A stretch of 64,000 nucleotides of DNA from Parasponia andersonii (lineage: Eukaryota > Streptophyta > Magnoliopsida > Rosales > Cannabaceae): the NCBI GenBank assembly GCA_002914805.1, contig JXTB01000249.1, positions 226,561-290,560 of the forward strand, in the 5' to 3' direction. This document shows, piece by piece, positions 12,366-25,760 of the stretch. The position numbers and the translations under genes are program-made. The notes beneath the pieces are model-generated. The model saw only the letters and a program-made list of their open reading frames with translations. It did no database searches and was not told the origin of the DNA. Positions within the stretch are counted from its first letter, which is position 1. Each line of letters starts with the position of its first letter.

Positions 12366-15300
12366 TCAAGCAGAAAAACCAGTTTCCATCGCTTGTAAGA
12401 TTGAAGAAGTATCAAACCTGAAGTTTCTGAAGCTCTTGCCAGGTCCTACGTCAGGAGGACGAATATCAGGTTCAGGTTTAGTTGGTTGGGTCTCCGTTAT
12501 GATTGTGCTACCCCCTATCGAGTTGTGTTTTGTTTTCCACACAGAGATCGCTAAAAGAAATGAGAATAAAGCTTGTCAGCAGCATGTAAGATGCACAAGA
12601 CTCGGGCTTAGAGAAAATATCATTAGACAAGTTCCATTATTCTATGCAAGACTACTTTTTTTAATGTTACTCGACAATAAATGGAGAACTCCAGTCTTAG
12701 AAACGATAGTTTAACATTAATTAACTGCTGAGGTCATCAATCATATGGCCAATATGCAATATACCTTAGAAAGCAAAAATAGGAAAAATATAAAGCAAGC
12801 ACTATGATTCTCGATATCATTCAGTTTCAATTTTACAAATATTGTTTTGTAATAGCTGAAACGGATGAAATCTCAAAAGAGGGATGCAATCGGACTATGG
12901 TGCAAGTTAGTGATTTTCTAATTAGAAAATGCCCTCTCCCCACTTCTTAGGATCCAACTTTCATATATGAAGCTAGCCAAAGGTATGAGTACATACAAGA
13001 CCATTTAGATAAACTATACCCGGCAAGGACTAAAACTCTAAAGATACAAAAGTAACGCGCCTTGGCATGGAATTTCAATATACTGAAATTCTTACACTAC
13101 TTCAATTGGGTAACATTGATTTTATTCCTTTTCACTTTGAGGCCATGTTTTATAATCCTTGATAAATAAAAAATGCAAAGGGAAAGAATTTGGGGAGCAA
13201 TGAGATCGAATTAAAATTTGAGTCATCCCTTCCCAATTTAACTATGTGAAGGGTTCCTAAAATTCGTACTCCAAATAGGTAAGTGAACGCCTGAATTGAT
13301 AGGAAAGAGAAACATATTATTGACTTCCATTTCCGTTATGATCCATTACAAATTAGTAAACATGGCCTTAATGTTCTCGTTACATTTTCATGGCACTAAA
13401 GGCAAGTAGAACTGAAGTTATTAAGCATACCTCTACGAGGCATATCAGGTTTCGGAGATATTGGTGGCTTATGTACCGAAATCCAAGATTTCAGCGGTCT
13501 GCATGAAGACATTGATTCTTTCAAATATTGACCATTGAGAATAAACCAGCTGAGAAGATTATCAAAGATTATATAAGGTGAGTCCTTACCCCAGAAAAGG
13601 GGCCACCATATAAAGTTTGAGGCCAGTACTCCCACGAGATATAACATCACCGCTTGCTGGAAGAAGGTCATCCATCCGATGCCATGCAATTTCCTGCAAA
13701 AAAACATAACGAAAGTTTTGCTCTCAATACTACTACAGCCTACACTGCAAGATACGTGGGTTCAAACTCTGCCTAGAAATTCCAGTGTAAAGAGGCATCC
13801 AAGCAAATATTACAAATAATGGAATGGAAAGAACACGAATAATTGATTAAATAAATACTGCAAGTATTCCATGAACATTCTTTGACTAATTATTGTAGCG
13901 CAAATTGAAAGCACTTGGCCATTTTTGAAAATCCAATCTAGAATTAGAACTCAAAAACTGTCATAGGATTCCTGCCTTTTAAGGTCAATGACAATTCTTA
14001 CACTCGAATGCCAAAGCATTAAATTAAAGGATAATTCAGTCAACTGAACAAATAGTGATTCCTTGGCTTGCTAAAAACATGATTCACATCATGTAGTCTT
14101 TATGATGAAACCCAACCTAGTCGTGGCATTTCAAGAGAGCTTCTCCTTTTAGGAAATATATTTGTGTTTATTGATATGGTGACAAGATTAACATGTTAAT
14201 CCACNAAAAAAAAAAAAAAAACTAGTGAGAGAGAGAGATTCTGAAAATAGTGTAAAAGCTCGATTCAGCTGCTTAAATCTGGTGCTATCTCTACTTATTT
14301 ATTTTCTTTTGTGGTCAATGGCGACTCCACAGGTCATGATGTGTCACTTGTTTGAATTATATGCCCTAAAAGTATGATTAATTACAATATATTTGTTAAC
14401 AATCGGTTTCTAATATTAAATACATTCTTGCAAGTTCATTTCGTGCTATCTATAACCATCTTTGCATTTATTGTAAAAATCATAAGATACTAAGACTAAA
14501 AGTATAACAAAGAAATGTACATTTCAAATTGTTCAATTGTATGAGACCGTTTCTTAGTACTTTTCTTTTAACCTTAAGATAGCACATAGTTACTAGGCAT
14601 CCTCTAAAAGAGGCTCTGACAGAGGTAGTAGTGCTATTGAATGATAATTGTTATTCTCTTCAACAGAAATGTTAAAAGTTCTAGACAAGAATTACAACAA
14701 TGAATTTATAATTATCCAGATAAGAATCACATACACTGATCTCTTTTTTGGTGAGCGGTGCAAAGGCAGTATCATCCTTCACACCAGCAATTATATAGAG
14801 TCGCACTCTCTGCTGTCCAAATATAAGTTCAATGTATTCATCTTTGTTAAGAAGCGCTGTAACATCAAAACCAGTTTCCTCATGGACCTGCATTCAGCAA
14901 GAACCAAGAAACAAACCAGTTAAGACTAATAATGGAGAAAAAGGAGAAAGAGTGGGAGCTGTATATGTTACTAAAGACAGCTGGCATCCTCTCAATAAAA
15001 GAAGAACTCATAAGAATTAATCTTACTTCTCTTATGGCACATGCATCGTCTTCCTCATCTTTGCTCTTTTTGCCACGCGGAAAACTCCAACTTGACCCTT
15101 TCCATCCCTTCACCAGTAAGCACTACAAATAGAACGAATCAAAAGTGAAAATCAAGGTCAGAACAGAAAGATAACATCATGAGAAAAAACAAAGTATGTT
15201 TCTTTAATGTCTTAAAACTGTAACCAATAAAATTGGGAGCCCAAAACTACAAAGAAAAACTTTACATTTCTAGTGTTACTATTAATTTATTAGTTTTTCT

Positions 15301-17078
15301 TTTTCTTTTTTTTTTCGCTTGAACAACAAGCAACTATTAGAACCTTAGATCTTGATCTTTCCATAATTTGCTTGTCTTTTTCTCACGTAATCACTCACCA
15401 TAATGAAGAATCATGAGTAAAAATTACAGCAGGCCAATTTTATAATCAAAATGTTTCAAGAAAGTTCCAGTTATTCACAAATAGACTGTGCTGAAAAGCA
15501 CATCCATTTTCTTCCCAATACAAGATAATGACACAGACATGAATTCATAAGATCTGGGCACCGATTTAGGATTACCAAATTCTAGCAAATCAGACTGCTA
15601 ATGAGTAGTGACATTGAAAGAATGAAATTACAGGATTATAGATGCTAAGAAGAGGGTTTAAAATCGAGTAATCTAACTTTGTTCTCAATTAATCTCACCC
15701 GCTCATATGTTTCATCCAAAATGATTGCCCCAGTTACAGGAACTCGAACTTTGTAGGAAGTGAAGTCCTTAAATATATCATCAAGGTGAGCTACATAAGG
15801 CTTTAGAACATCACAACTATTAAACACTACAAGCATATTAAGGAAAACAAGGATGTACAGCAAAATGAATAACCGAATATGATATATAGGAGTGGACAGC
15901 AACAAGTAATGATGATATATGAAAACCAGAAACAATAATCCTATTTCACAGTAACATCCTTCGTACTAGCTCTATGCCACTATCAACTAAGTCTATGACA
16001 CGACAACCTAGTCAATACACACACAAAAATAATGCAACATACGAGGGAAAAACCTTGAGGTTGCTCTGTCAAAAAGGGAACTCAGTCTAATCTAGCAACA
16101 AAGCATATGTGAATTACAATGCTTCTCTGCACAAATATGCTGAAAATCCTAAAAATGCATTCCCAATACCCAACTAAGGGTCAAAGGTTGAGAAGAAGAG
16201 AGGGAAAAAAAAAAAGGCCGGATTATAAAGTATGTATAGGCAAGAAAGGAAAATCCAAACAGCTCAGGGAAGAGCACAAAATAATCCAATTTGTGGGTCT
16301 AGCATACAGCATATAAAGCCAAAACTTTTTCTATTCAGCTACATAATTATACCTGAGATAAAGATCAAATAATATGTATTATCCAATTCTCTGCAATGCA
16401 CATAGAAATCGGATATTATAGTAAATTGGTTATAGATTAGACTGAAAAGGATACTTAAAGAAGTAAATTCCTTCAAATTAAGTGACTTCAGCGATGGATT
16501 TCTCTCCACTGAATTGTCCTCATAAAACCAATGCGCATACTCCACAAGAAATAAAATTCTCTCAAACGACTGTAGATCTTCTTTTGGCACATTCAAAACA
16601 AATCGACTGCACAGGGGGGAAAAAAACAAGAATACACTTTAGATATAGTCAATCAAAGTAAAACAAATCAATCACCAATTTGATTCTCAATTAAAATTCG
16701 AACAAAACATATACAGAATCATACAACATGGATTAACAATTCCACCAAACTTTATAACTTCATGGTAAAATGTGACAAAGTTCATACACTCTCAGACACC
16801 GCTGCAACCCAGAAAGCACAAGAACAAACCCTAATCCACCAAAAAAAAAAATGCTGGAAATCCCAATTTCAACTTTCCCAAAAACAAAAATCCCCCAAAA
16901 GTCATATCAATCAATTTTCTTCCACTTTCTCGGGAACCAAACACATGAAAAGGAATTGAATTGAGAGAGAGAAATTAAGGAAAGGGTGAAGGGACCACCT
17001 GCAGAGATCGTCGAGGAGTTCCGGTGGAGGCAAGCCGTTCTTGAGCGGAGAACTGGAAGAGTGGTGGGGGACGGACAT
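12366..17078 (-). CDS. DCP2: mRNA-decapping enzyme subunit 2 (DCP2, Nudix hydrolase)
   Basis: Eight coding exons, read high to low: 17078-16999, 16606-16455, 15826-15699, 15122-15027, 14887-14735, 13693-13590, 13498-13431, 12514-12366. They give 309 aa with all introns GT-AG and phases consistent. DCP2 removes the 5' cap (m7GDP release) in cytoplasmic P-bodies, working with DCP1 and VARICOSE in plants. The N-terminal box A/regulatory domain reads [10 protein letters not shown], then [20 protein letters not shown] and HWFYEDN (residues ~27-60). The Nudix box GX5EX7REUXEEXGU is complete: G137, E143, R151, E152, E155, E156, G158. Box B-like sequence [20 protein letters not shown] follows, then a short tail ending [19 protein letters not shown], a conserved plant DCP2 terminus. 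The start ATG matches the family N-terminus. An N at 14205 lies in intron 5 and does not affect the coding sequence. Confidence 0.93.
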
Positions 17079-17258
17079 GGCTTCCGTGCGAGTGTATGGT
17101 CTCTGAACTGCAAAGGGTTTCTTCGGCAGAGCTCTCTTGACCCCTAACCTGACCGAAAGAGCTCACTCCCTCTCTTCCTAGGGTTCCGATTTCAACCTGA
17201 CTCCCCGGAAAGAGCACCGAAAATGACAGCATGCGTCAACCCCCTGGTCTGTTTGGGA

Positions 17259-17266
17259 TATTTATA
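17259..17266 (-). promoter_or_regulatory. Candidate TATA box of DCP2
   Basis: On the minus strand the sequence reads CACTATAAATATC, a good plant TATA box, 181 nt upstream of the DCP2 ATG. Transcription would be expected to start near 17230. This is inferred from position and consensus only. Confidence 0.4.
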
Positions 17267-19266
17267 GTGGACTGGAAACCCGGGCTCCCCGAACCCAAAC
17301 GGACCTTCTGGGTTAAGGGCCCATCGGGATAGGATGGTCAATTCACATTAGGCTAGAGGATAAACCTATTTTTTCTTTTTCTTTTTTTTTTTTTTTTTTG
17401 GGGTCAATTTCTCTTCAAACTTTAGCTCTAGTCTTGGCATGATTTCATCCCAAATTTCCTATTTCAACCCTAAAACTAATACCATTAGAAAAATAAGACC
17501 AAACAAAAATTATTCATTTTACCTTGTCAACTTTTGCTCTTCTGTCCCGCAACTCTTAATTCTATACTCTAGTGCCATTTACCATTGTGTAAATAGGCAG
17601 GCTTGCTCCCTTGACCAAAAAGTTTTGGATTCCGAATCGTATCACTGTCACAAAAATGGTCAAATATTTTTACGCAATTTACTTCAAGAGGGATTCACCA
17701 ATACTTCTTTTACAAACATGTTTTAAGATTTTAAGAAATATAAGTTATTCCAACAGAGCTTTATATAGGCTAATAAATATAATACGTAATCAACTTCTAT
17801 TAGTTTTCTACTGGCACAACAATTTTCTTGGGGGTAAAATGGAAATGATTTTGGCATTTAGATAGCATTTCAATAAGAAGTCTCGAGATATGAGATAAAT
17901 TCATACTAAAAGCAAAGCCGTGAGTAAAATGACTAATTATTCTTTTGTTTATATTATTTTTCTAAAGGTATTAATCTTGAGTGTGAAAGAAGCAATTTAG
18001 GTGTTACTTGAATAAGAATTCAAAAAGTGGGGAGGAAATTCATAAAAAAATTTACGCTTAGTATCTATTTTCAATTTTTCTTTCAAAAATACATGTTTTT
18101 ATGATCCATATTTATAATATAAATTTTATCAATGAGATACACATTTTATATATAAAATATGAATGGTATACATTTACAATATAAATTCTTAGCACATTTT
18201 ACATTTTTCATTATAAATTTGATATATGGTATACATTTTAAAATGTGTATTAAGTTTTAGTATAATTTTTATTCATGAAATGTAGACCACAGAATATATA
18301 TTTTGTGGTTTACATTTTATGTGTAAAATAGTAGTGGTCTATATTTCTTAAAAAACGGGTATAAAAATTAGTATTTATAAAATAAAAATAAAAAAACAAA
18401 TATTTATGAAAATATGGTTTTATAAACGGGTATTTATGTTTCCCAATACCAAAAGCAAAAACTTGTTGGAAAATAATTGATTGCTCGAAAAGTGATAATT
18501 TACTTCTCATACAACATTTAGTTTAAAACTATGAAGGGATTGGGGCTTATAGAAATATGACCAAATTTTAGGTTCAATTTAAGTAAATATCCATTCTGTC
18601 AAATGTTATAGCAAAATGTCTGATATATATGTTTATATACCAAGTGTAAAATTATATATTCCAAATACAAAAAATTATATACCTAGTACATTTCAGTACA
18701 ATAACTGAAATTGATAAATAAACATATCTACTAAGTGTAAAAATATATATACCTGCACATTTAGCTATAAAATTTAAAAAGTAGACATCTACTTAATCAA
18801 ATTTAAAATATTGATCATCCACCTAAATTTCTCAAATGGATTAGACATATGAAACTATGTTTATATCACACACGTCAATATTTTAATACAAGTTGATAAA
18901 GAAATTATCATAAAATGATTAGCATTTTTCGTTTTTTTTTTTAATTTTTTTTCTTTGGTAAATTCATCTTTTTTTTCCACCCAAAGTTAACCTCTTTGTT
19001 TCTTGAAATGTTAAATTAAAACTTTAGATTGTTTTTTATTTTTAATATCAAATATTTTCTTGAATTTTTAACACCTATTAAATATATATCTCCCAAATCA
19101 ACTAAATCGGGGAAAATTGAAAAGAAATGACATAATTACACTTAAAGAAAAATGAAATCCAAAATTTCTAGTAATCAAAATAAAAAAGTAAATTTTAGTA
19201 TTTTATTTTTGATTTGATTTTTAAAATTTTGGGTTTTGATTATTAAAATTTTGGTTTTACTTTATA

Positions 19267-19305
<39 letters not shown>

Positions 19306-20042
19306 GATTAATTTGGTTTTACCTTATCGGAATTTGGATTTATATTGATTTTCATTGACGGAATTTTTTGGTTTTATTGTTCTGTCAATCAATTCTATCA
19401 TAAATTTCAACTTTCCCCAATTTAGCTCATTTGTGAGGATAGACTTGAGAGGTATTAAAAATTCGCAGAATCTTTTAAGGGAACAAAATGCAATATTTGA
19501 CATTAAAAAAAAAAAACATTGGAGTTACCGAGAGAAAAGAAAAAAAGGTGGTTGGTGTTCATTTTATGATAATTTTCCCAATTGATGTGTTTCTGTTAAA
19601 TGTCATCTCTATTTGAGTAGTAACAATTTACTTGTCACTATCAATTTGTATCAATAAATTAGTTTCAGAGATGGTGGTGGTGTAGTATCATTTTTCTGGA
19701 AGTATATGTTTTGATGGCTAATAAAGAACTTGATCTTGATGATGGAAGGTTTCAGTTAAATGACTTTAATCAGTGAATGCCATAAACCCTGGCATCTTCT
19801 TGATGTACATCATACACAACACAACCACATCGTGATAACTAAATACCTGCTATTGCCAATGATTTATTTTGTGGAGTAGGGATAAGTTATTGTGCTCTAA
19901 ATGCTAATATACCATTTTTTCACTTTGAAATTTCAATAGGGTGTGACAAATTCATCTCAAGTTATGATGTAAGTTCTTGTATATCAACTCTGCCTATTTG
20001 TTTTGAGCTAAAACAACTAAATCATAACGTCTATCAGAACTG
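17267..20042. other. AT-rich intergenic stretch, no gene
   Basis: A-rich and T-rich sequence between the DCP2 promoter and the 3' end of the CASP-like gene. It contains a T-run at 17383-17399, degenerate 'acatttta/tataaatt' words at 18050-18340 and an (ATT)n microsatellite at about 19267-19305. The final ~100 bases may be the CASP-like 3' untranslated region. Confidence 0.5.
19267..19305. repeat. (ATT)n microsatellite
   Basis: Uninterrupted ATT repeats, about 13 units. Confidence 0.9.
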
Positions 20043-22112
20043 TCATTTGGATGCCAGTGTCCAGAAATTCAAGAGAAACGACGGTGAACTGGCAAACCAA
20101 CTCAGAAAAGCCATGGCAGTAGCTGTCTGAAACCTAGCGCAATGGTTTTCTGCGCATTCATTTAGATCATTGCCTATGAGAACTGTGATACCAGCAGATG
20201 CGCAAGCTGCAGAAAATACAAGTGTTGAAGTGATCTGCAGGAAATCGAAAAAGGGTAAGAAATATAGCACTGTCCAGTTGTTTCGGAGAGGCAAATATTA
20301 ACAACAACCGGTCATATGCTCTTGGTTCATGAATCATGATGAATCTAAGTGAATCATGATGAATCTAAGATGAGAAGAATTTTTGTACAAATAGCGAAAA
20401 GAATAGTCCTTAAGATGCATAATAGATAATACTCAGGAACTTGATGCAGAATCAGCTTAGCAGCTTGCTACCTCACTTCTACCTAGATTCGTTCACACAT
20501 CTTCTAAAATCTCTCTTACAATCACAAAAGGTCTATAATTTTTCAGGCATGCGTCACCATGTGGTTTAAAACTTTCTAACAAACCTTACTGCTCGCTTCA
20601 CACTTAGCTGCTCATATCACGTCCAGTTGAAAAAGAATATTATCATTTCTTTGAGTGCCAAGCCTTTAGGCATCAGAAATTTTTAGGGTGCTAAAAGTTC
20701 TTTCGACAGAAACAAACAACCATTTCCATTCTTTCCCGCGAACACCTTTAAAGTGATCAGCATACCTCCGCAGTTGCAGTTACAGCAAGTTCATATGACT
20801 TAAAAAGGTTCCAGATGACAAGCTCTAGTTCCACTCTAGGCTATTTTTTTATGAATAATAAGAATATGATAATTTACTAGTCAGAAAATGGCTCGAAAAG
20901 ACCCTAGACAACTATATAGTAGGTAGACGAATTCTCATCTACCTTTCCCAACAAAAGGAAACCAAAAACCCCAGCAAGATTTTTGCTTGTTACGACATTA
21001 CGATATCCCAAATCCCAGAAGGAATACCAAGGTTACATTTAGCCTGGCCATGAAAAAAACACATCCCTCACCTTCGTCACAATTCATCCCTCTTTAAGGT
21101 ATCTTTGAAACAAACCATAAAAAATAAATAAATAAATAAAATCCAACACATATTTTTCTCAACTCTTCAGTTGAACTAACACAAACCATATTCAAACAAG
21201 TGAACTACTAATAGAAGACCAAAATACTCAAATGTATTGAAAAACATTCAACTAGACCCACACATTTTGAGTTGGACCTATTCTCCGTTTAGGACCAGGT
21301 TAATTCAAGGGTCTTCCACAAATTCAATAAACTACAAATTTATGAAACTATGACTAATAAAACATGCATACTATTGCTTTGAATCAGTAATCTATATTAA
21401 CAATGTCACACTGATGTATACTAAAACAGTGGTAACTTCTAGATCAAATAAAGAGAAGCACAAGAAAATTATACTACCAGCAAATATCAATAAACTTTTC
21501 TCAGCAATTAAAGTTAAACCATGATATTCAGTAAAAGTAACATGGCTCAGTTATGCTCAAAATCCCAGAACCAATTTCCTTACCCCATCACCAATAGCAA
21601 ACATGCTCACAACTCTGAAATTCCTCAAGCTCCGCTTAACAAAAATAGCATAAACATCAACAATGGCGAGAGATAGACTCCACAAGCTTTGCAAGCTGGT
21701 AGCAGCAACAAGGAAGCTGCCCACATCAAATCCCAAAAACCCATTAACTTAGAGAACCACAAGAAACGACATCAAACACAGAATCTCAATCGCAACATCA
21801 AAAACACCCATAAACGACACTAATATCAAATTCCAATCGCTACCCTAATCGTAAAAAACTCTGAAAGAATCGGGAGAAATACCAGAAGGCGGTGACGGAG
21901 GGGAAGTCGGAGGTGGAAGCCATGACGGAGAGTCCGACGAGAGCGAAAGCGAACTGGACGAGACGCAAGGCGAGACCACCAGGAGTGCCGGGCATGCCCG
22001 GAAGGTCCTCCATTCTACCCCGAGGCCTCGGGTTATCCGCTGCCGGCGCCGGCACCGGCGCTGGAGAAGGAGCCTCGACTGGGTGGACTGTAGGGTGGCT
22101 GGTGGCGTTCAT
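20043..22112 (-). CDS. CASPL5A: CASP-like membrane protein, subgroup 5A
   Basis: Three coding exons, 22112-21883, 21716-21584 and 20234-20043, give 184 aa with consistent phases and GT-AG introns. CASP and CASP-like proteins (MARVEL-related) are four-helix plasma-membrane proteins; the CASPs organise Casparian-strip membrane domains, while most CASP-like members have no fixed role. Sequence landmarks: a Pro/Ala-rich cytosolic N-terminus starting [17 protein letters not shown], the subgroup-5A signature [20 protein letters not shown] leading into helix 1, [20 protein letters not shown], helix 2 [14 protein letters not shown], helix 3 ending [19 protein letters not shown], a Cys-containing loop (CAENHC), and helix 4 [20 protein letters not shown] ending NFWTLASK. 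The length equals that of typical family members. The start was chosen because the family N-terminus begins here; exon 1 is GC-rich compared with its surroundings. Confidence 0.92.
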
Positions 22113-25100
22113 TTTTTATTTTATTTTATTTTAAAATTTTCTGGCGAGGTTAAGTTAAGAACCTTCACCCGCTCATGGCTGATTAGTGATTATTATCATT
22201 TATTGTTGTCATAAAGTGGAGAATAAATGTCACCTTATAATAATTATAACATAGAAAAGCTCCACATTCTCATTCTTTTTTTCTATACTACAGTATACTA
22301 AAATAAACGCTTCCCTGAGAAAGAAGTCTTTTGTTATTATTACTTTTATTTTTTGTTTTTATTATTAGTCTTTTATGGCAAAAATGACAGCTCACTAAGA
22401 TTCTCATTTAGACCCGTCGTTTGTTTTAAGAAAATGAGGAGGAAGGGAAGTATACTTGCTCGTGTAAAAATGATGTCGTTCACTTGTTGCTTATTCACAA
22501 ATTTAGGTAATAAACGTCACGTCGTTTAAATATAATTTCGTACAATTTGTTCAGATAATCAAAATTGTGTGCGCGCGTGTTTTTTTTTGAGTTCGTGCTA
22601 CGACAATTCTTGTTTTCATTCTCTATTCTTTTCCCACTTTTCTTCCACAATAATATATTTATTTTATTAAAACTTGAAATATTTCATTATATTCTATACA
22701 TTTGACTCCTGAGGGTAGATTGTAGCAATCCTCATGTATGTAAATAAGAAAAAAAAAATAGAGCAAAATTATTTATCAGACTCAACAAATTATTGATAAC
22801 AATTATTTTTTGCTCTAATTTATACCATTTTTTTCTTTTTAAAAAATCTTATTTATTTGCCAATTGTGGCCACCCAAATCAATTATAAAAGAGAAATTTA
22901 GCTGATGTAACGTCCTCCCATAGTAGCTACTAGTAAAACTCATACATTGCACTTGACTTAACCCAAAAACATAATATTAAACATAATATTTTAAAAACTT
23001 TTACTTAACTATATATACTTACACCATAAAATACTGTATTTCAAAAACCCATCTATAGTTTATCCACTATGCTTACTAAACTTTTTTTTTTTTAATTTGC
23101 AATGGCCCAAAACGCTGTCTCATATGTACACTTCATTCTTACTCAAAGTGCATAACTATTTTATCTTTATCTATGGCACACAAAAAAAAAATCTAATGAG
23201 CTACAAACTCAGTAAGTATATACATAAAATTCAATAGTTTCGCATATGTAATATTCTCATACTCACAACAACTAAAAATTATTGTTTTCATATTCAACTG
23301 GTTATACTTTTCGTGCTGTGTACCTGCACATGTTCATAGTAAGGCCTTCGATACTATAGCTGGCATAAACTCCAATAGTCTTATTACTACAAGCAACACA
23401 TTTATATAGTTCAAAGGATCCTATTAACTTGAGCGGCTCCAATAGTCATGAGCAACATCTTTACACAGCTCAAAAGATCTTATTACCTTGAGTGGCTCTA
23501 GTGGTCTTATTACCATGAGTATATTTCAGTCATCACTCTTATTCAACTTAGAGAAATTATAATAGCTCAATTTATTTACTCAGTGTGAGGTCTCTTAATA
23601 AACCGATAGTATCGTCTAAAATACATACTTCAAAATGATCAACATTCGTATCATAATTCTCAAGCACAATATGCATCATTTTATGGCTTTACAAGTCGAT
23701 CACATATAATTTATGCCTTAGCATATAACAATACAGAGAGCTATACATATTCATATATTTCATTAACAAACAGTGTGCTCCCGTGGAATACATAACACAA
23801 TGATTTTCTTATACTATAAAAGTACAGTACTTACTTACCTTATTTATAGTATTTCTAACTCTATTCTTGTGAATAATCTCAATCCACATGTACTCTAACT
23901 AACACTAGTAAAGTACATAAATTTATGTTATTGGTGCATACATTTAACTTTAAATTTTATTTAGTTACAATCTAACGATCAAACTTCCTTTAAGTTCTTA
24001 TTCAATAACTTAACATACTCTTTGTACTCGTATAAAGTTAGCTAGAATGGTTAGTAACTTATTAGACTCAACTCCAAATATAAAAGTAGCTAAAATACAA
24101 AGATTTAGTATTATTATTTTTAGTATATCAGAACTCATTTTCGGTTGACCGGAATTGTAAGTTTGAAATTTTAGAAATAGAATTCCAACGACATATCTTC
24201 TTGTAATGCTTATAACTCTTTCTAAAAAAATCAGATTGATTTGATTCCAAAAGCAAATAAAAATAGACTCAAAATAATATTTTTAGACTTATTATATGAC
24301 CCAATTTAGGATTTTCATAAGAGAGGTATTGGCCCCAAAATCTAGACCAAAAATCTGTCACTCGAGCTGGACAGTTTCGACTGCCCAATTTAGAAAAATT
24401 ACAACTTACTCAATTCTCCATAGATTTAGACAAACAAGGTACGGTTGGAAAATCTTTATGTCTACTATAACATATCAAAATTTCAGTTCAACTGAAATAG
24501 TTTAAGGCAATCATTCATTAAAAGATATAAAACATATTGACGCTAAAGTTGCTCTATTTTGAGGGACAAAAAGAGGATGCATGTTCCAGTCTTAGATTCT
24601 CCCATTTTAATCATTAAGAAAAAAAAAATAGACACTTTAAAGCAACTCTAAATACCTCGTATATATTAAATTCATTAAATTCTTGGATAATATCACATCC
24701 AACACAATTTACTATAGCAAGACTACTAAAAGAACTAACTAGTTCCGGGGCTACAAATTCACTTTCTATCTTTTATAAAACTTATTGAAGTATTAAGAAA
24801 TTCAAGAACAATTCACGTGCTCAATATTTAAGATTATTATAAAATATAGCAAATCCAAGTTTTATATATATACATACATATATTTATACGTTAAATAATA
24901 TAATATAACTCAGAGTAAGATTCTTGCCCAAAATCTTTCGAAGCTGAAACTAGAATGGAGTTCCTTGACCTTATAGCGAAGATAGAGTTTTAAAAGGAAG
25001 GAAGAGTAGAGAAAAATGTTTCACTAGCAAGAAGAAAATAATAATATAAAAAGTTGAAAAAGCTTTGTCGGTAGAATAATGTTTCCTGAAGAGCCTTAGT

Positions 25101-25168
25101 GTTACAAGATGTTTTCTCCCAAAGATAACAAGTGGCCTTTTGAATGTAGACAAGGACTCTAGAACACT

Positions 25169-25171
<3 letters not shown>
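22113..25171. other. AT-rich intergenic stretch, probably old transposon sequence
   Basis: Promoter of the CASP-like gene at the left (about 22113-22400), then AT-rich sequence. The block 24120-24640, with 'ttggaatt/ttccaacgacat' and 'aaaaattacaactt' words, resembles internal parts of decayed LTR retrotransposons, but no coding motif is left. The stretch ends at the (AT)n tract beside MITE copy B. Confidence 0.35.
23370..23520. repeat. Short tandem repeat, ~60-67 bp period
   Basis: Three units begin with ctccaatagtc (23370), ctccaatagtcatgag (23437) and ctctagtggtc (23496). Each is followed by 'tattac..gagc' and 'agctcaaaagatc'-like words; the last is partial. Confidence 0.6.

Positions 25172-25239
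<68 letters not shown>
25172..25239. repeat. (AT)n microsatellite, insertion target of MITE copy B
   Basis: 68 bp of pure TA dinucleotides, directly adjoining the terminal GTTGCCAATC of the element. Confidence 0.95.
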
Positions 25240-25242
<3 letters not shown>

Positions 25243-25507
25243 GCCAATCTAATAGGAATTTTTTTTCTTGCCAATCTAATAGGAATTTTTTTTCTTTACC
25301 CATGGGTAGGTTTTTTTTTTTTAGTCATTAGATCACCAATAGATAGTGATCCAATAGTTACAATGAAGTGTATGAAAAGACGTGCATCATTAATGCTCTT
25401 TCTCTCTCTTATTTTTTACAATAAAAAAATGTGCATGCTAAATTTTCATTGGCCAAATTGATATCTATACATAAGTAAAAAAAAAAATACCTACTGAATT
25501 GGTGCCC
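25240..25507 (-). mobile_element. (TA)n-flanked MITE, copy B (268 bp), reverse orientation
   Basis: Starts GTTGCCAATCTAATAGG and ends at TTGGTGCCC, the reverse of copy A. Bordered by (AT)34 on the left and (TA)7 on the right. Its first 27 bp (25242-25268) are repeated exactly in tandem (25269-25295), a terminal duplication. Body words 'gtgatccaa' and 'agacgtgcatcat' match copy A reversed. Confidence 0.85.
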
Positions 25508-25521
25508 TATATATATATATA

Positions 25522-25760
25522 GGTATCAATCCAGTAAGTATTTTTTTTTTTTTTACCTATACACAGGTATCAATTTGGCCAATAAAAATTTAGCATGCAC
25601 ATTTTTTTATTGTAAAAAGTAGGAGAGAAACAACATTAATGATGCACGTCTTTTTATGCACTTCATTATAGCCATTAGATCACTATTAGATAGTGATCTA
25701 ACGGTTAAAAAAAATACCTACCCATAGGTAAAAAAAAAAAAACCTATCGGATTGACAATT
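25522..25760 (+). mobile_element. (TA)n-flanked MITE, copy C (239 bp)
   Basis: Same orientation as copy A: GGTATCAATCCAGTAAGTA at the left, ATCGGATTGACAATT at the right. The left TA tract is shared with copy B; the right end runs into 'tatatgtatatctt'. Copies B and C form an inverted pair separated by only 14 bp. Confidence 0.85.

Noticed and set aside
14205..14205. Single N (another at 37656)
   Set aside because: Assembly ambiguity in introns of DCP2 and ERMP1, with no effect on coding sequence.
24971..25331. Overlapping open frames rich in alternating Ile-Tyr on both strands
   Set aside because: They are translations of the (AT)n tract and carry no protein signal; the same applies at 41135-41443, 43424-43749 and 46637-46855.
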